From positions 52,543,439 to 52,607,438 of the forward strand of contig CM022302.1 in NCBI GenBank assembly GCA_011799875.1: a stretch of 64,000 bases of DNA. Direction: 5' to 3'. The DNA is from Thinopyrum elongatum (lineage: Eukaryota; Streptophyta; Magnoliopsida; Poales; Poaceae). This document shows positions 46,026 to 59,098 of this stretch, piece after piece (the first letter of the stretch is position 1; each line of letters begins with the position of its first letter). Both the position numbers and the translations under genes were made by a program. The notes below the pieces were generated by a model. That model made no database searches. It was not told the DNA's origin and saw nothing but the letters and a program-made list of their open reading frames with translations.

Positions 46026-49000
46026 TGTAACACCCTGGTTTTCGCTCCTGTTTTTTTTTTCCATCGCGGGATTTGACTCCCGTCTTTTTTTCTCGGTGTT
46101 ATTGGATTTTCTCTAGGTCTTGGGTATACGAAGATGGTCATACAACCTTGCCTTCCCTATCCAACCCAAGATTCTCTCCAGTCCACCGTTGTCACCCAAG
46201 ATCTATTCTCAGGGTTTTTCCGCCGAAACCCTACCTTCCGAGTTGCCGGAAGGGAAACCCTAATCTCTTCCGTTACAAAGGAACCCCAATTTCCTTTGAT
46301 CTGCTGACTCCCAAACTTTTCCCAGTGATCATACTATATCTATAAACCCTGGATATGTAAAAATATTGCCAAGTCATTTGCAATATTTTTCATTTATAAT
46401 TAATTCCTTTTTCTGCCAGTTAAAGGAATTAAATCCAGGAAAATATCTATCCATCTCCAAAGTTCATGAAAACTTGTGGATATATTCTTCGTGATCATAT
46501 TGAGCTCCCATAAATATATTGGCCATAATTAAATAGGGAAAATTGTCTTTTCCTATTTAATGCCAATATTGCATTTTGGGCCCTTTATAAAGGAACTACC
46601 ATTTTGGTAGTCAGGAAAAATCCCAAATATATTGTGGAGCTTATCCAATCCATATCTTCACCATTTACATCAAAATCCAAGTTCCATAACTCAAAGTTTG
46701 AGCACAACATCCATTTGCAAATTCTGTCCAGATTTCCAGTTTGCAAAGGAAGTGCTTGAACCCTTGATCTATTTGAGCTGAAATTTTTCATGGTGGTTAA
46801 CATTGACAAATAACACATGGAAACCAAAACCAGCTCAATCCATCCATCCATTCTCCCACAGCAATTTTCCTAATTTTCTGTCCATTTGGGACTTCGGTGA
46901 AGCAAGTACCATTTTGGTGTACCCAAATGGTATGAAACTTTTCCAGTATCTCCATATATCCAAATCATCACCCTACACCAAAATTCAACTCATTTCATCA
47001 AGCCATTTGAGCACAGCTTCAAATTCCATTTTCTGGACCAGATTTGGCATTACAAAGGAAGTGTGTGCAAATCTTCTCCAAATGCCTTCAAATTTTTGCA
47101 GCACCTAGTCCTTCCTACCATAATTCATTGTGACAAAGATCCAGCTCCTCTCATTAACCCAGTTATCCAGAAACCACTACAAGCACCTTATGTCCAGAAA
47201 CTGTTTTGGATCCCCTTGACCTCTCCAGACCCCTCTTGGTCCATCTAGTGATCTATCTTGACTACTTGAGAAGTGATACACCTGTTGGATAAGGTGTGAT
47301 GGCCAGTCGGGTACCAGTGCGTGTTTTGGCATGGTGACCACGCGGCGGCCGCGCAAAAACTATGCTCTGCACTCGACCTCCTCCGTGCGGTCACTTCCGG
47401 ACGGCCTTGGCTTGTCCCGGCGTGTCCAACGGCTCCGCGGCATCCACGTCGACGTTCTGGACCCTTCTTCCCCTCCCTTTTCTTCCCGACGCCACGGCAG
47501 CTCCGCCGCACTGTTCTGCCCGTGACCGCCGCCGTCGTTTTCCTCTGTCTCTTCCTCCCCGAGCTCTCTCGAAGCTGCTGTTGGCTTCTCCACCTCCCTA
47601 GAACCCCTGCCGACATCGCGCCCTCCCTCCGCGTGTCGCCGGAGCGCCAGTGTGCCAATAAGCTTGACACGGCAGCTAGCTTATCCAGTAGCCCCGGCCG
47701 GGCTATAAATAGCCGAGGCCGGAGCCTCCCCGTGCATCATCGAGCTCCCCAACCTTCCTCCCTACCCCTCTAGTCCACCTCCGCATGCTCGCCCGACCGA
47801 ATCCTCCTTGGCATCACCGGAATTTAGTCGGAGCTCATTATCAGCCTCCGCCTCCAATCCCCACCTCCGGCCACCCCCAGCTCCGTCCGAGCCCTCCACC
47901 GCACGCGCCTCACTCCGACGACCTCTCCCGACTCCTTTCCCTCATCCTTAGCTCTCCCAGTCGCCGGAACCTTGCCGGGGCCGAGCCACCATCAGCCATT
48001 GTCGAGGGAGCACGAGCTCCTGCCCTCCCCGAGCTCCGTCTTCCTCATGGGTGGATGCGTCGCGGCGCTCCGAGCTCGCCGGTAGGCTGGACGTCACCGG
48101 AGATGGCCCAGGTCGCCGGGACGGCCGCCAGCGTCGAGCGCCCTCGTCTGCTCCGCGGGCGCCCGCGTGAGATCGAGAGGAGGAGGAAGGCCTGCCAGCG
48201 GGGCCCCCTTGTCAGCGACCCTTCCCTCCCTCTGTTTTTTTTAATGGCAGGAGGGCAAGTGGGCTCGGCCCAGTAGCAGCAGTGGCCCGGCTGGTGTCCA
48301 GCAGCAGCAGCAGCCGCAGCACTTTCGGCCTAGAGCAGCCCAGCTGCACAGTTGCATTTATTCTTTTCCAGAAAAAACAAACCAGGGACCCGGAAGTAAG
48401 TAAAATATTTACAGACGGGTCCCTCTACTTCAAACCCTCACAACTTTTCACTCGTAACTCCGATTCAGGTGAATCCAACGCCCACGTCTTCGTCTCGCCG
48501 AACCCGTTCCGATGAGGTCACTTTCGTAATGTTTCCACATTATGAAAATGACCATTTTGCCCTTGCCCTCTATCAGCCCCCTCCGAGAGAGAACTCTTCC
48601 GGTGAATTCTTCCGCAGCTTCACCGCACTTCTTCCCGGAGTATTCTTCGACCCCCAGGCAAGCCGACCATCTGATATATGCCCTAAAGCATTGCTCTGTG
48701 TTATTCCTGCATGTTTAATTAATGAATATGCTGGTGCTAGAAATAATTAAACTCCTGCTGTTTAGATACTGTCTTTTACATTACCTGCTACTGCTCATCA
48801 TATTATCACATTAATGACTCATTGTGATGTTATATGGAGAAAGGTTGTTATGTTTCCACAGTTGTTACCTCTTACATAGTTATCACCATGTTAAGTTATT
48901 CATGATGAATATCCATACCTGCTAAATGATTGCTAAAGCTAAACCTAGTCGGTTGATCCTGAGTCACCTGTCCGGACTTATCCATGCAACCACATTTGCC

Positions 49001-50092
49001 GGTATGGGACGGCCTTGACTTGGTCTGATCGCGTGCTCTTTTATCGGTACCACCAACTAGGGAAGGTTATGCGCGCGTGCTGCCCTGGCCCGATAGGCGG
49101 CGATAACCTTGTGTGCCCAGTTGAGTTATTTGCCGGTGTCCCCTTTGGGACAGTCTAGTTGGCCACGACGGTGGCAGGTGTCACGAGGTGACACAGGGGG
49201 CACCCAGGACATGACCCTGGGAGGGTATGATTGTCGGTGGTACGGTAGAGGAGTCACGGGTTAGGCTGGTTTCGTTGGAGCAACCCTGGTCCACCCGAAT
49301 GGGATCACGAGGTTAGGTGCTCCATGGTGTGGGTAAAGTGCGCAACCTCTGCAGAGTGTAAAATCTATTCGAATAGCCGCGTCCATGGTATTGGATAGTC
49401 CGTCCAGACCTCTTTAGGTGGTCAACCGTAACAGTAATAATGATAATAATGATGGAAGAACTCTTCAGGAGTATGATGTGTTAGCCATGGGATGGCTATG
49501 AGATGAGTGGTCGGATGACCACATGATTTGGATTGGATTTGGATCATGAGAATGTCCGGAGTATGGATCACTTACTTGATACGCTTTACTTTACTGTATT
49601 TTACTTTAGTAGTTATCTTGCTGGATAAACCTATTATGACTTGATTAATATTGCTAGATAGTTATGCTATGCCATGACAATTAATGATGCTCTAATAACA
49701 AATGCATGCTTGAAGGCCATGGATTGCTTTGCTTGGTGTATATGTTAGTTTGGTTTGCTTGCGAGGACATTCAAAAGTACTCAGCGGCCTTCAATGTGGC
49801 CAGGTTCACATAAGGATCCATCGTCTGTCGACGAGGAGCCGGAGCGTTCGCGGGCTAGGAGAGTAACCCAGTCAGATCCCTGTGAATTGGAACCGCACCA
49901 AGACCATGCTGCCTTAGATAGATCTTTTCCGCAGCCATCACTCTTGTAAGATATCATGTAAGACTTATATATCCATTAATAGAAATGCCTGTGTTCTTGA
50001 TACTTGTTGTAAACGCGCATGCCAGAGTGATTTCCTGGGCTGGTATGCGTGGCGACCGTCTGGCTATAGTGGTAATCAGCCGGAGCGCCACA
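46026..50092 (+). repeat. 5' LTR, 4067 bp
   Basis: Begins TGTAACACCCTGGTTTTCGC and ends GGAGCGCCACA. An AT-rich first third is followed by a GC-rich promoter zone, then the R-U5 part with catgtaagacttatatatcc near the 3' end. Frames inside (e.g. 47785-48276) are carried identically in the other LTR and are not supported as genes. Confidence 0.95.
47704..47711 (+). promoter_or_regulatory. TATA box of the 5' LTR
   Basis: gggctataaatagccgaggc sits at the GC-rich midpoint and is conserved at 54775-54782 in the 3' LTR. C-rich leader sequence follows, so transcription probably starts about 30 bases downstream, which would make a long R-U5. Confidence 0.65.
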
Positions 50093-50097
50093 ACGGA

Positions 50098-50109
50098 TGG
50101 TATCAGAGC
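50098..50109 (+). promoter_or_regulatory. Primer-binding site
   Basis: TGGTATCAGAGC, complementary to the 3' end of initiator methionine tRNA, five bases after the 5' LTR. Standard for plant Gypsy and Copia elements. Confidence 0.92.
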
Positions 50110-53080
50110 AGCCAGGCTGACTATAGGTTACCCTAGCCAGACTTCATTGTCTTGTGCTCCGTAGAAAGCCCAGATGGATATCAGCCATCTTTGCCAGACA
50201 GGCACGGCTACTATTGTTCATAAGGCAACCCCATAGGTTTTGGCTCCATCGGACCCCAACTCTCATGGCCTTTGCCTCCGGTACGAAATGTTCGCACCAG
50301 GCAATGACCCGTGAGCCCTGAACCCCTAGGTAAACCAGATATCCTTACCCTGCTTGCTAGCCATGACATTTCTCTTCTTAACTCTAGTAGCCTTTGGGAA
50401 ATGCTTATAAATTCTATCTCTCCCCAACAACCTTAGGATCGTTGACTAAGCCATTTTGGCTATGGTCATGCATCGAGTATGATGTTCCCTAAGGAAGTAG
50501 CAGGAGCTTGACACCAATTGCTACCAGGAGCATTGTGTAGTTTCGCTTCTAAATCCTTAGAGGTACATCGAGTGCGCTATACTAGTTATACTAGTGAATC
50601 TTCGGCCACGTGTGTAAGGTCCGCAAAATTTGAGCTTTACTTGCTTTTTGGTTTTCGCGGTTCTTGTTTCTTTTGTCGGTTCCGTTTCTTCGCTCCGACT
50701 GGATCCATCCGCAAGAGCTGCCTAAGAAGATCAGCATGCAACTGGGATAATACCCAATAATCCCAATTCAGCAAGAGTCAAGCCAAGCCAACTGCCTGGT
50801 ATTCAGAATAGCAACATTGGATCTGTTAAGAATAAAGGATGGGTCAGAAGCAGAATCTATGTGCAACAGACAAGGCCAGAATATACCTGAGAGAGTTTGC
50901 CTCAGAGCAAATCACACCTGAGGAACAGTCAGATGAGTTACCAAGAATGAACACCAGTAAGGACAAATGATTCTGTCCTCGACACAAGGATTATTTCAGT
51001 CAGCGAGGTGAACTGAGTCTTTTCTCAACGGACTCAAGAATCATCTATTATCCACCGGAGACATATTTCAAGAATGTGAATGTGCCAAGAGCAGCAACCA
51101 AATTCTGGTACGTTGGCACAAATTGCAGAGAATATTTTGGAATTCACCGATGCAAATGCAAAATTTTCTGGGCACTGTGAACAAGGTTTGCAAGGAACAT
51201 GGATAAGTTCGCGGTTGCCCAGAATCAATGAGAACTTCACATGCTTGGAAGCTCAGCTCCACCGAAGGGATTTAAACATCAATTGCTTATTATCAGCAAC
51301 ACCTGGTTTGAATGCAAAGGGTATTCCGAATTAATTATCAATATGAGGCATGCATCAGTTCTGCAACCTTTACAGTAGCAATGATCAGACCAGCAGAAGA
51401 ACAAGCAGTGTGCGTGACCAACAGAAAACCTTCAGACAAGGTATGGCCTATATCAAGTTTGGCTCCGCTATGGATAAAATTCCGGCTACTTCAGAAGGAA
51501 GCCAGAATCGGCCATAGATCCAACTGCGTACACAGTGAAAGGCTTCTGGTATAAGGAACCCAGCCTTCCTCCGGAAGCTACCGAGAAGAGCTTACGACAC
51601 CAGACTGCCAATCTTCCTCGGTACGCCACTTGGTGAGAAAATCTTCTGGGGTACGGCACTCCCATCTTCCACAGTGTGCTACCGCGGAAAGCTTCCAGCA
51701 TAAGACACCTAACCTTCCGCAGCAAGCCACATGAAGTAAAGCTTCTGAGGTACGATACCCAGCCTTCTTCAGCACGCTACTTTGGCAGAAGCTCCGAGCA
51801 TAAGGAACTCAGCCTTCTTCAACACACCCCGTGCCCACGACAATCCTGTTAGAAGCACGAACTAGTCGGGACACACAGCCGCCTCAGAACTCAGTGGTTA
51901 TGAAAGGATTTATCCTACCTCTGCATATGTTGTGAGCATGCAGTCCAATGGATCAGTTCATGCGAGCAACTCGTACTTGGGAAAGACTCTGTTCAGAGAA
52001 ACATTAGCCCCAAAACTCGAGGAAGGATATGAACACAGCAACCCCTACGAGGTATGCAAGAGTAAGATGTGAGAACAAGCCCGACAAACCGAGAAAACAA
52101 TCAATAAGCCGTGTTGGCAGGTCACTGCAGGCCGATCAAAGGAATCCTCAAGAATCAAGAAGTTGTGGACAAACAACCTCCATGACGGTCAACAAGATAC
52201 AGCTTCACAGACAGAGTGGTATTACCAATCCGTGTCAAACTCTTGCATATACGGCCACAACAATGCAGCCAACATGCTGCACTCATCCTAAACATGGACC
52301 ATCAACCAAGATAAGAGGCTATACTCCGATAGATACACCGGATGATAGCGATACTATGTTTAGCTCGGTGGTCATAGCAAGGACTACAGATGCTATATAT
52401 GACAGAGCCATCTACACGAGCGACAGAGTTTGAAACAAGACATTCAGATAGAATGACTCAAAGCACATCAGCATCTACAACTCGTAGACATCATGACATC
52501 ATTGGAATAAGAGATTACTGTCTATGATTACTTTGTGATAATGCCTGACAATCCAGTTGGGAATATAGCAACAATAGTTCGGTCATGTTCTTCCTTGAAT
52601 GGTGGCTCACCTAAAGACAAAAAAAGCCAGAATGCCTAAAACAAAAGGAAACATCAGAATGACACCCGCAGCCAGACTGAGCATTCTGACATGGCAAAGA
52701 GAAAGTCACCTCTAGCCATCGAGACCATACGCGCATGTGAGCCCTATACCCAGAAATGATGTCTTGCCCGTGACAGTCAGGGTACGAAGTATCGCAATAA
52801 AACCCGAAGCAGTTGCTTCTAGGCCATGGAAACTAAGCTGTTTGTTGGTATTACCCGCTACCCCACCCAGCAACACCACTATCAGAACAAAAGGTACATC
52901 TAACAGGAAAGAGAAGGATTCAAGGAAACTGTGTGCAGAGACAACACATGGTTCATCAGAAGAGGCAGTTAAAAGGCTAGAGAACCCATGAAGACAAAAC
53001 CGCTGATGGATCCTATTCGCACACAGGTAAGTCCCCCTTCACCGGGAGGTAAGCCCGGAAATCTCGAGGACGAGATTTTC
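50110..53080 (+). other. LARD internal domain, non-coding
   Basis: No frame exceeds about 140 codons and none shows retroviral motifs. Near the 3' end, ctcgaggacgagattttctt is a phrase usually found at the end of pol in Gypsy elements, so the domain likely derives from one. A six-unit 50-bp array lies at 51541-51840. Confidence 0.75.
51541..51840 (+). repeat. Six degenerate 50-bp tandem units inside the LARD
   Basis: Units start at 51541, 51590, 51641, 51691, 51741 and 51791, with lengths of 49, 51, 50, 50, 50 and 50. Each has the plan gcttcYgRggtaMgRcacc - agcctTCttc - agcacgctac - cggaaa. Divergence between units is high (about a third of positions) while spacing is almost constant. Confidence 0.9.
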
Positions 53081-53096
53081 TTAAGGGGGGTAGGTT
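53081..53096 (+). promoter_or_regulatory. Polypurine tract
   Basis: ttaaggggggtaggtt immediately before the 3' LTR, the expected primer for plus-strand synthesis. Confidence 0.85.
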
Positions 53097-56000
53097 TGTA
53101 ACACCCTGGTTTTCGCTCCTGTATTTTTTTCCTTCGTGGGATTTGACTCCCGTCTTTTTTTCTCGGTGTTATTGGATTTTCTCTAGCTCTTGGGTATACG
53201 AAGATGGTCATACAACCTTGCCTTCCCTATCCAACCCGAGATTCTCTCCAGTCCACCGTTGCCACCCAAGATCTATTCTCAGGGTTTTTCCGCCAAAACC
53301 CTACCTTCCGAGTTGCCGGAAGGGAAACCCTAATCTCTTCCGTTACAAAGGAACCCCAATTTCCTTTGATCTGATGACTCCCAAACTTTTCCTAGTGATC
53401 ATACTGTATCTATAAACCCTGGATATGCAAAAATATTGCCAAGTCATTTGCAATATTTTTCATTTATAATTAATTCATTTTTCTGCCAGTTAAAGGAATT
53501 AAATCCAAGAAAATATCTATCCATCTCCAAAGTTCATGAAAACTTGTGGATATATTCTTTGTGATCATATTGAGCTCCCATAAAAATATTGGCCATAATT
53601 AAATAGGGAAAATTGTCTTTTCCTATTTAATGCCAATATTGCATTTTGGGCCCTTTCTAAAGGAACTACCATTTTGGTAGCCAGGAAAAATCCCAAATAA
53701 ATTGTGGAGCTTATCCAATCCATATCTTCACCATTTACATGAAAATCCAAGTTCCATAACTCAAAGTTTGAGCACAGCATCCATTTGCAAATTCTGTCCA
53801 GATTTCTAGTTTGCAAAGGAAGTGCTTGAACCCCTGGTCTATTTGAGCTGAAAATTTTCATGGTGGTTAACATTGACAAATAACACATGGAAACCAGAAA
53901 CAAGCTCCATCCATCCATCCATTCTCCCACAACAATTTTCCTAATTTTCTGTCCATTTGGAACCTCGGTGAAGCAAGTACGATTTTGGTGTACCCAAATG
54001 GTATGAAACTTTTTAAGTATCTCCATATATCAAAATCATCACCCTACACCAAAATTCAACTCATTTCATCAAGCCATTTGAGCACAGCTTCAAATTCCAT
54101 TTTCTGGACCAGATTTGGCTTTACAAAGGAAGTGTGTGCAAATCTTGTCCAAATGCCTTCAAATGTTTCCAGCACCTAGTCCTTCCTACCATAATTCATT
54201 GTGAAAAAGATCCAGCTCCTCTCCTTCACCCAGTTATCGAGAAACCACTACAAGCACCTTCTGTCCAGAAATAGTTCTGGATCCCCTTGACCTCTCTAGA
54301 CCCCTCCTGGTCCATCTAGTGATCTATCTTGACTATTTAAGCAGTGATACACCTGTTGGACAAGGTGTGATGGCCAGTCGGGCACCAGTGCATGTTTTGG
54401 CATGGTGACCACACGGCGACTGCGCAAAAACGGCGCTCCGCACTCGGCCTGCTCCGTGCGGTCACTTTCGGCCGGCCTTGGCTTGTCCCGGCATGTCCAA
54501 CGCCTCCGCGGCATCCACGTCGATGCTCTGGACTCTTCTCCCCCTCCCTTCTTCTTCCCCACGCCATGGCAGCTCCGCCGCACTGTTCTGCCCGTGACCG
54601 CCACCGTCGTTTTCCTCTGTCTCTTCCTCCCCGAGCTCTCCCGAAGCTGTTGCTGGCTTCTCCACCTCCCTGGAACCCCTGCCGACATCGCGCCCTCCCT
54701 CTGCGTGTCGCCGGAGCGCCAGTGCGCCGACAAGCCTGCCACGGTGGCTAGCTTATCCAGTAGCCCGGCCGGGCTATAAATAGCCGAGGCCGGAGCCTAA
54801 CCTTGCATCATCGAGCTCCCCAACCTTCCTCCCTACCCCTCTAGTCCACCGCCGCATGCTCGCCAGACCCAATCCTCCTCGGCATCGCCGGAATTTAGCC
54901 GGAGCTCATTATCGTCCTCCGCCTCCAATCCCCACCTCCGGCCACCCCCAGCTCCGTCCGAGCCCTCCACCGCACGCGCCTCGCTCTGACGACCTCTCCT
55001 GACTCCTTTCCCTCGTCCTTAGCTCTCCCATTCGCCGGAACCTTGCCGGTGCCGAGCCACCGTCCGCCATTGTCGCGGGAGCATGAGCTCCTGCCCTCCC
55101 CGAGCTCCGTCTTTCTCATGGGTGGATGCGTCGCGGCGCTCTGAGCTCGCCATTAGGCTGGACGTCACCGGAGACAGCCCAGGTCGCCGGGACGGCCGCC
55201 GGCGTCGAGCGCCCTCCTCTGCTCCGTGGGCGCGCGCATGAGATCGAGAGGAGGAGGAAGGCCTGCCAGCGGGGCCCTCTTGTCAGCGACCCTTCCCTCC
55301 CTCTATTTTTTTCAATGGCAGGAGGGCAAGTGGGCTCGGCCCAGTAGCAGCAGTGGCCCGGCTGGTGTCTAGCAGCAGCAGCCGCAGCACTTTCGGCCCA
55401 AAGCGGCCCAGCTGCACAGTTGCATTTATTCTTTTCCAGAAAAAACCAGCCAGGGACCCAGAAGTAAGTAAAATATTTATAGACAGGTCCCTCCACTTCA
55501 ACCCCTCACAACTTTTCACTCGTACCTCCCATTCAGGTGAATCCAACGCCCACGTCTTCGTCTCGCCGAACCCGTTCCGATGAGGTCACTTTCGTAATGT
55601 TTTCACATTGTGAAATTGACCATTTTTCCCTTGCCCTCTATCAGCCACCTCCGAGAGAGAACTCTTTCGGCGAATTCTTCCGCAGCTTCACCTCACTTCT
55701 TCCCGGAGTATTCTTCGACCCCTAGGCAAGCCAACCATCTGATATATGCCCTAAAGCATTGCTCTGTGTTATTCCTGCATGTTTAATTAATGAATATGCT
55801 GGTGCTAGAAATAATTAAACTCCTGCTGTTTAGATACTGTCTTTTACATTACCTGCTACTGCTCATCATATTATCACATTAATGACTCATTGTGATGTTA
55901 TATGGAGAAAGGTTGTTATGTTTCCACAGTTGTTACCTCTTACATAGTTACCACCATGTTAAATTATTCATGATGAATATCCATACTTGCTAAATGATTG

Positions 56001-57161
56001 CTAAAGCTAAACCTAGTCGGTTGATCCTGAGTCACCTGTCCGGACTTATCCGTGCAACCACATTTGCCGGTATGGGACGACCTTGACTTGGTATGATCGC
56101 GTGCTCTTTTATCGGTACCACCAACTAGGGAAGGTTATGCGCGCAAGCTGCTCTGGCCCGGTAGGCGGCGATAACCTTGTGAGCCCAGTTGAGTTATTTG
56201 CCGGCATCCCCGTTTGGGATAGTTTAGTTGGCCATGACGGTGGCAGGTGTCATGAGGTGACACAGGGGCCACCCAGGACATGACCCTGGGAGGGTATGAT
56301 TGTCGGTGGTACGGTAGAGGAGTCACAGGTTAGGCTGGTTTCATTGGAGCAACCCTGGTCCACCCGAATGGGATCACGAGGTCAGGTGCTCCATGGTGTG
56401 GGTAAAGTGCGCAACCTCTACAGAGTGTAAAATCTATTCGAATAGCCGCGTTCACGGTATTGGACAGTCCGTCCAGACCTCTTTAGGTGGTCAACCGTAA
56501 CAGTAATAATGATAATAATGATGGAAGAACTCTTCAAGAGTATGATATGTTAGCCATGGGATGGCTATGAGATGAGTGGTCGGATGACCACATGATTTGG
56601 ATTGGATTTGGATCATGAGAATGTCCAGAGTATGGATCACTTACTTGATACGCTTTACTTTACTGTATTTTACTTTAGTAGTTATCTTGCTGGATAAACC
56701 TGTTATGACTTGATTAATATTGCTAGATAGTTATGCTATGCCATGACAATTAATGATGCTCTAATAACAAATGCATGCTTGAATGCCATGGATTGCTTTG
56801 CTTGGTGTATATGTTAGTTTGGTTTGCTTGCGAGTACATTCAAAAGTACTCAACGGCCTTCAATGTGGCCAGGTTCACATAAGGATCCGTCGTCTGTCGA
56901 CGAGGAGCCGGAGCGTTCGCGGGCTAGGAGAGTAACCCAGTCAGATCCCTGTGGATTGGAGCCGCACCAAGACCATGCTGCCTTAGATAGATCTTTTCCG
57001 CTGCCATCACTCTTGTAAGATATCATGTAAGCCTTATATATCCATTAATAGAAATGCCTGTGTTCTTGATACTTGTTGTAAACGCGCATGCCAGAGTGAT
57101 TTCCTAGGCTGGTATGCGTGGTGACCGTCTGGCTACAGTGGTAATCAGGCGGGGCGCCACA
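53097..57161 (+). repeat. 3' LTR, 4065 bp
   Basis: Begins TGTAACACCCTGGTTTTCGC and ends GGGGCGCCACA. Collinear with the 5' LTR, with scattered substitutions and a few 1-3 base indels. Its TATA box is at 54775-54782. Confidence 0.95.
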
Positions 57162-57166
57162 AAGGT

Positions 57167-57757
57167 CGAGGGCTGGTGGTGCCTACGTCAATTTCACTGT
57201 GCCTTCGTCTCGTTTCCTTCCCTACGAAGGAACTCCACCCCAGTCCCTCCACTCCACGACTCCCCTCGACCCAAGCACGCCACCGCCGCCTCCCAGTCCC
57301 CCCCTCACCCCTCTCTATGGCCTCATCTCCTTCCCCTTTCTCTTCTCAATCTGGATTCATGGAGGTGGGGGCAGAGACCCCATCAACCGCGAGGCTAGGG
57401 TTCCTAGCCGCTGCCAGACGCACAGCCGACCGGAGCCATCTCCGCTCCGGTGGCCATTGATGGTCCTCTCCACCGTTGCCTAGAGCTGCTACGCGCATCT
57501 CTACCCGCCCCCGAGCAGGACTCGGCCCTTGTCTCGGTGGCGAAGGAGGAGGCCATGTTCCTAAAGGCATCGATGGGCTCCGTCAGGCTCCAGATCGAGG
57601 GCTCCCTCAGTTTCAACCACTGGTCAAGTTGCATCTAGAGACGAGGAGGGGGAGCAACCGCCACAAGGTCGCTGCTGCTGGCCGCGTTGCCCAGGTCGAC
57701 GACTGCAGCTCATCCTGGAGCCTTGAACTCGGCTATGACACTGTGTAAGTGGCCGTG
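57167..57757 (+). other. GC-rich gene-like sequence split by a solo LTR
   Basis: C-rich leader-like sequence with possible starts at 57317 (MASSPSPFSSQSGFMEVG) and other frames of up to 94 codons, none coherent. The part downstream of the solo LTR (59104-59220) is similar in composition and ends before caggtgagg, a splice-donor-like site. It may be a broken host gene; I do not recognise it. Confidence 0.35.
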
Positions 57758-59098
57758 TGTAAGTGCATCTAGTGCCACCCCTAGTTGGTTTTGGAGTATT
57801 GACGACAAACGTGGTTGAGGGACTAATGTGTTTGTGAGAATTGCAGGATAACACAGGTAGTAGTCCCTTAGTGATTCGGTTTTCCTACCAGAGATGACCC
57901 CTAAAAATGTATGAAGACATTGAAGACAATGGTGGTTCGTGAAGACATTCACCTTGAAGATAATGATGTGTGAAGACATTCGCTTGAAGACTATGGAGTG
58001 CGAAGACATAGTTTCTTTCGTAGTTTCATTTCTTCTTTCTTGAGCCATAGGAACAACCGTACTGTTAAGTGGGGTCCAAGTGAACAAAGTCAGAAGACTG
58101 ACGTGATGCTCAACCCAAATCCTATGTCTTGGAGCGAAGACAATGAGAGCAAATCTTATCCAGAGTTGGATGAGTCAGCTTTGCTTGTAGCCCAAGCCAA
58201 CTGCCACGTGTGTTTGAAATCCGACCGTCGGACACGTGTCGGTTCCTTAGTGATCCAGGGTCATTTCGGACATATCATGTCGGGTTGCCTCCTGGCTATA
58301 AATAGCCCACCCCCTACACCATAAATTGATGGCTGCTCAGAGTGAGTGCACGGCTTTTGTCGTTTGAGAGCAACCCACCTCCGAAGCCTTTGAGAGGGCG
58401 ATCCTTGCGAGGACAAAGCCCAAAACACCCAGAGCCAAAGAGTGTTAGGCATCACTGAAGTCTTTCTGTCTGCGTGACCTGAAGACTTGTTACACTTGAG
58501 GACTATGTATCCTCCAGCCGGTTAGGCGTCACGTTCTGAGGATCCAAGAGTCATTGTGGATCGCCGGTGAACGGAGTCTGTGAAGGTTTGGAAGTCTACC
58601 TTGAAGACTTACCAGAGTGATTGGGCGAGGACTGGGTGTCCTTAGCTCAAGGGGAATAAGGTGAAGACATGGTCTTCTGAGTTCAATCTCAGCCTCCCTA
58701 ACCAGACGTACAGTTGTCACAGCAACTGGAACTGATCTACCAAATCCATGTCTTCACCAAACTACTGGTTCTATCCACTACCTCCTTTACATTTCACTTT
58801 GTCTTCGTGAAGTAATTGCTTGTTTGCCTGATCTATTTGACTTCACTGTGTGAAGACTATTATCTGTTTGGCTTTTTACTGTCTTCCATTTCGATCTGTA
58901 CTACCTAGCTGCTATTAGTTCTTGTGCTTTCATTACAATGCTTACTTGACTATGGCCTGTCTAGTGTAGTTTATCTTCCACTGCATATCATATAGGTTTC
59001 ATTTGATTGTTTGTCTTCAAAGACCTCGTGTTTTGAAGACTTTCATAAAAATCGCCTATTCACGCCCCCCCCCCCCTAGTCGATAACTAGCACTTTCA
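57758..59098 (+). mobile_element. Solo LTR, 1341 bp
   Basis: Begins TGTAAGTGCATCTAGTGCC and ends AACTAGCACTTTCA; flanked by the 5-bp target duplication CCGTG (57753-57757 and 59099-59103). A TATA box (ggctataaatagcccacc) is at 58297-58304 and a C run at about 59064-59076. No primer site, purine tract or second LTR is present, so unequal recombination probably removed the interior. The word gaagac occurs more than ten times along it. Confidence 0.85.
58297..58304 (+). promoter_or_regulatory. TATA box of the solo LTR
   Basis: TATAAATA within ggctataaatagcccacc, about 540 bases into the LTR, consistent with a U3 promoter. Confidence 0.6.

Larger units (their letters stand above)
46026..57161 (+). 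mobile_element. LARD-like Gypsy-type LTR retrotransposon, 11.1 kb
   Basis: Two LTRs of 4067 and 4065 bp begin TGTAACACCC and end GCGCCACA. They flank only 3004 bp of internal DNA. The target duplication AAGGT is at 46021-46025 and 57162-57166, so both ends are original. A primer site for initiator Met-tRNA and a purine tract are in place. The internal part has no frame longer than about 140 codons and no gag, protease, RT or integrase motif. LTRs over 4 kb around a non-coding core fit the class called large retrotransposon derivatives, which use proteins of related Gypsy elements. In sampled 60-base blocks the LTRs differ at about two positions, so the insertion is fairly recent. Transcription runs on the plus strand. 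Confidence 0.93.

Noticed and set aside
47785..48276. 163-codon frame in the 5' LTR that might be a captured gene
   Set aside because: The counterpart in the 3' LTR (54859 onward) does not keep the same reading frame open, and the sequence is low-complexity Pro/Ser/Arg.
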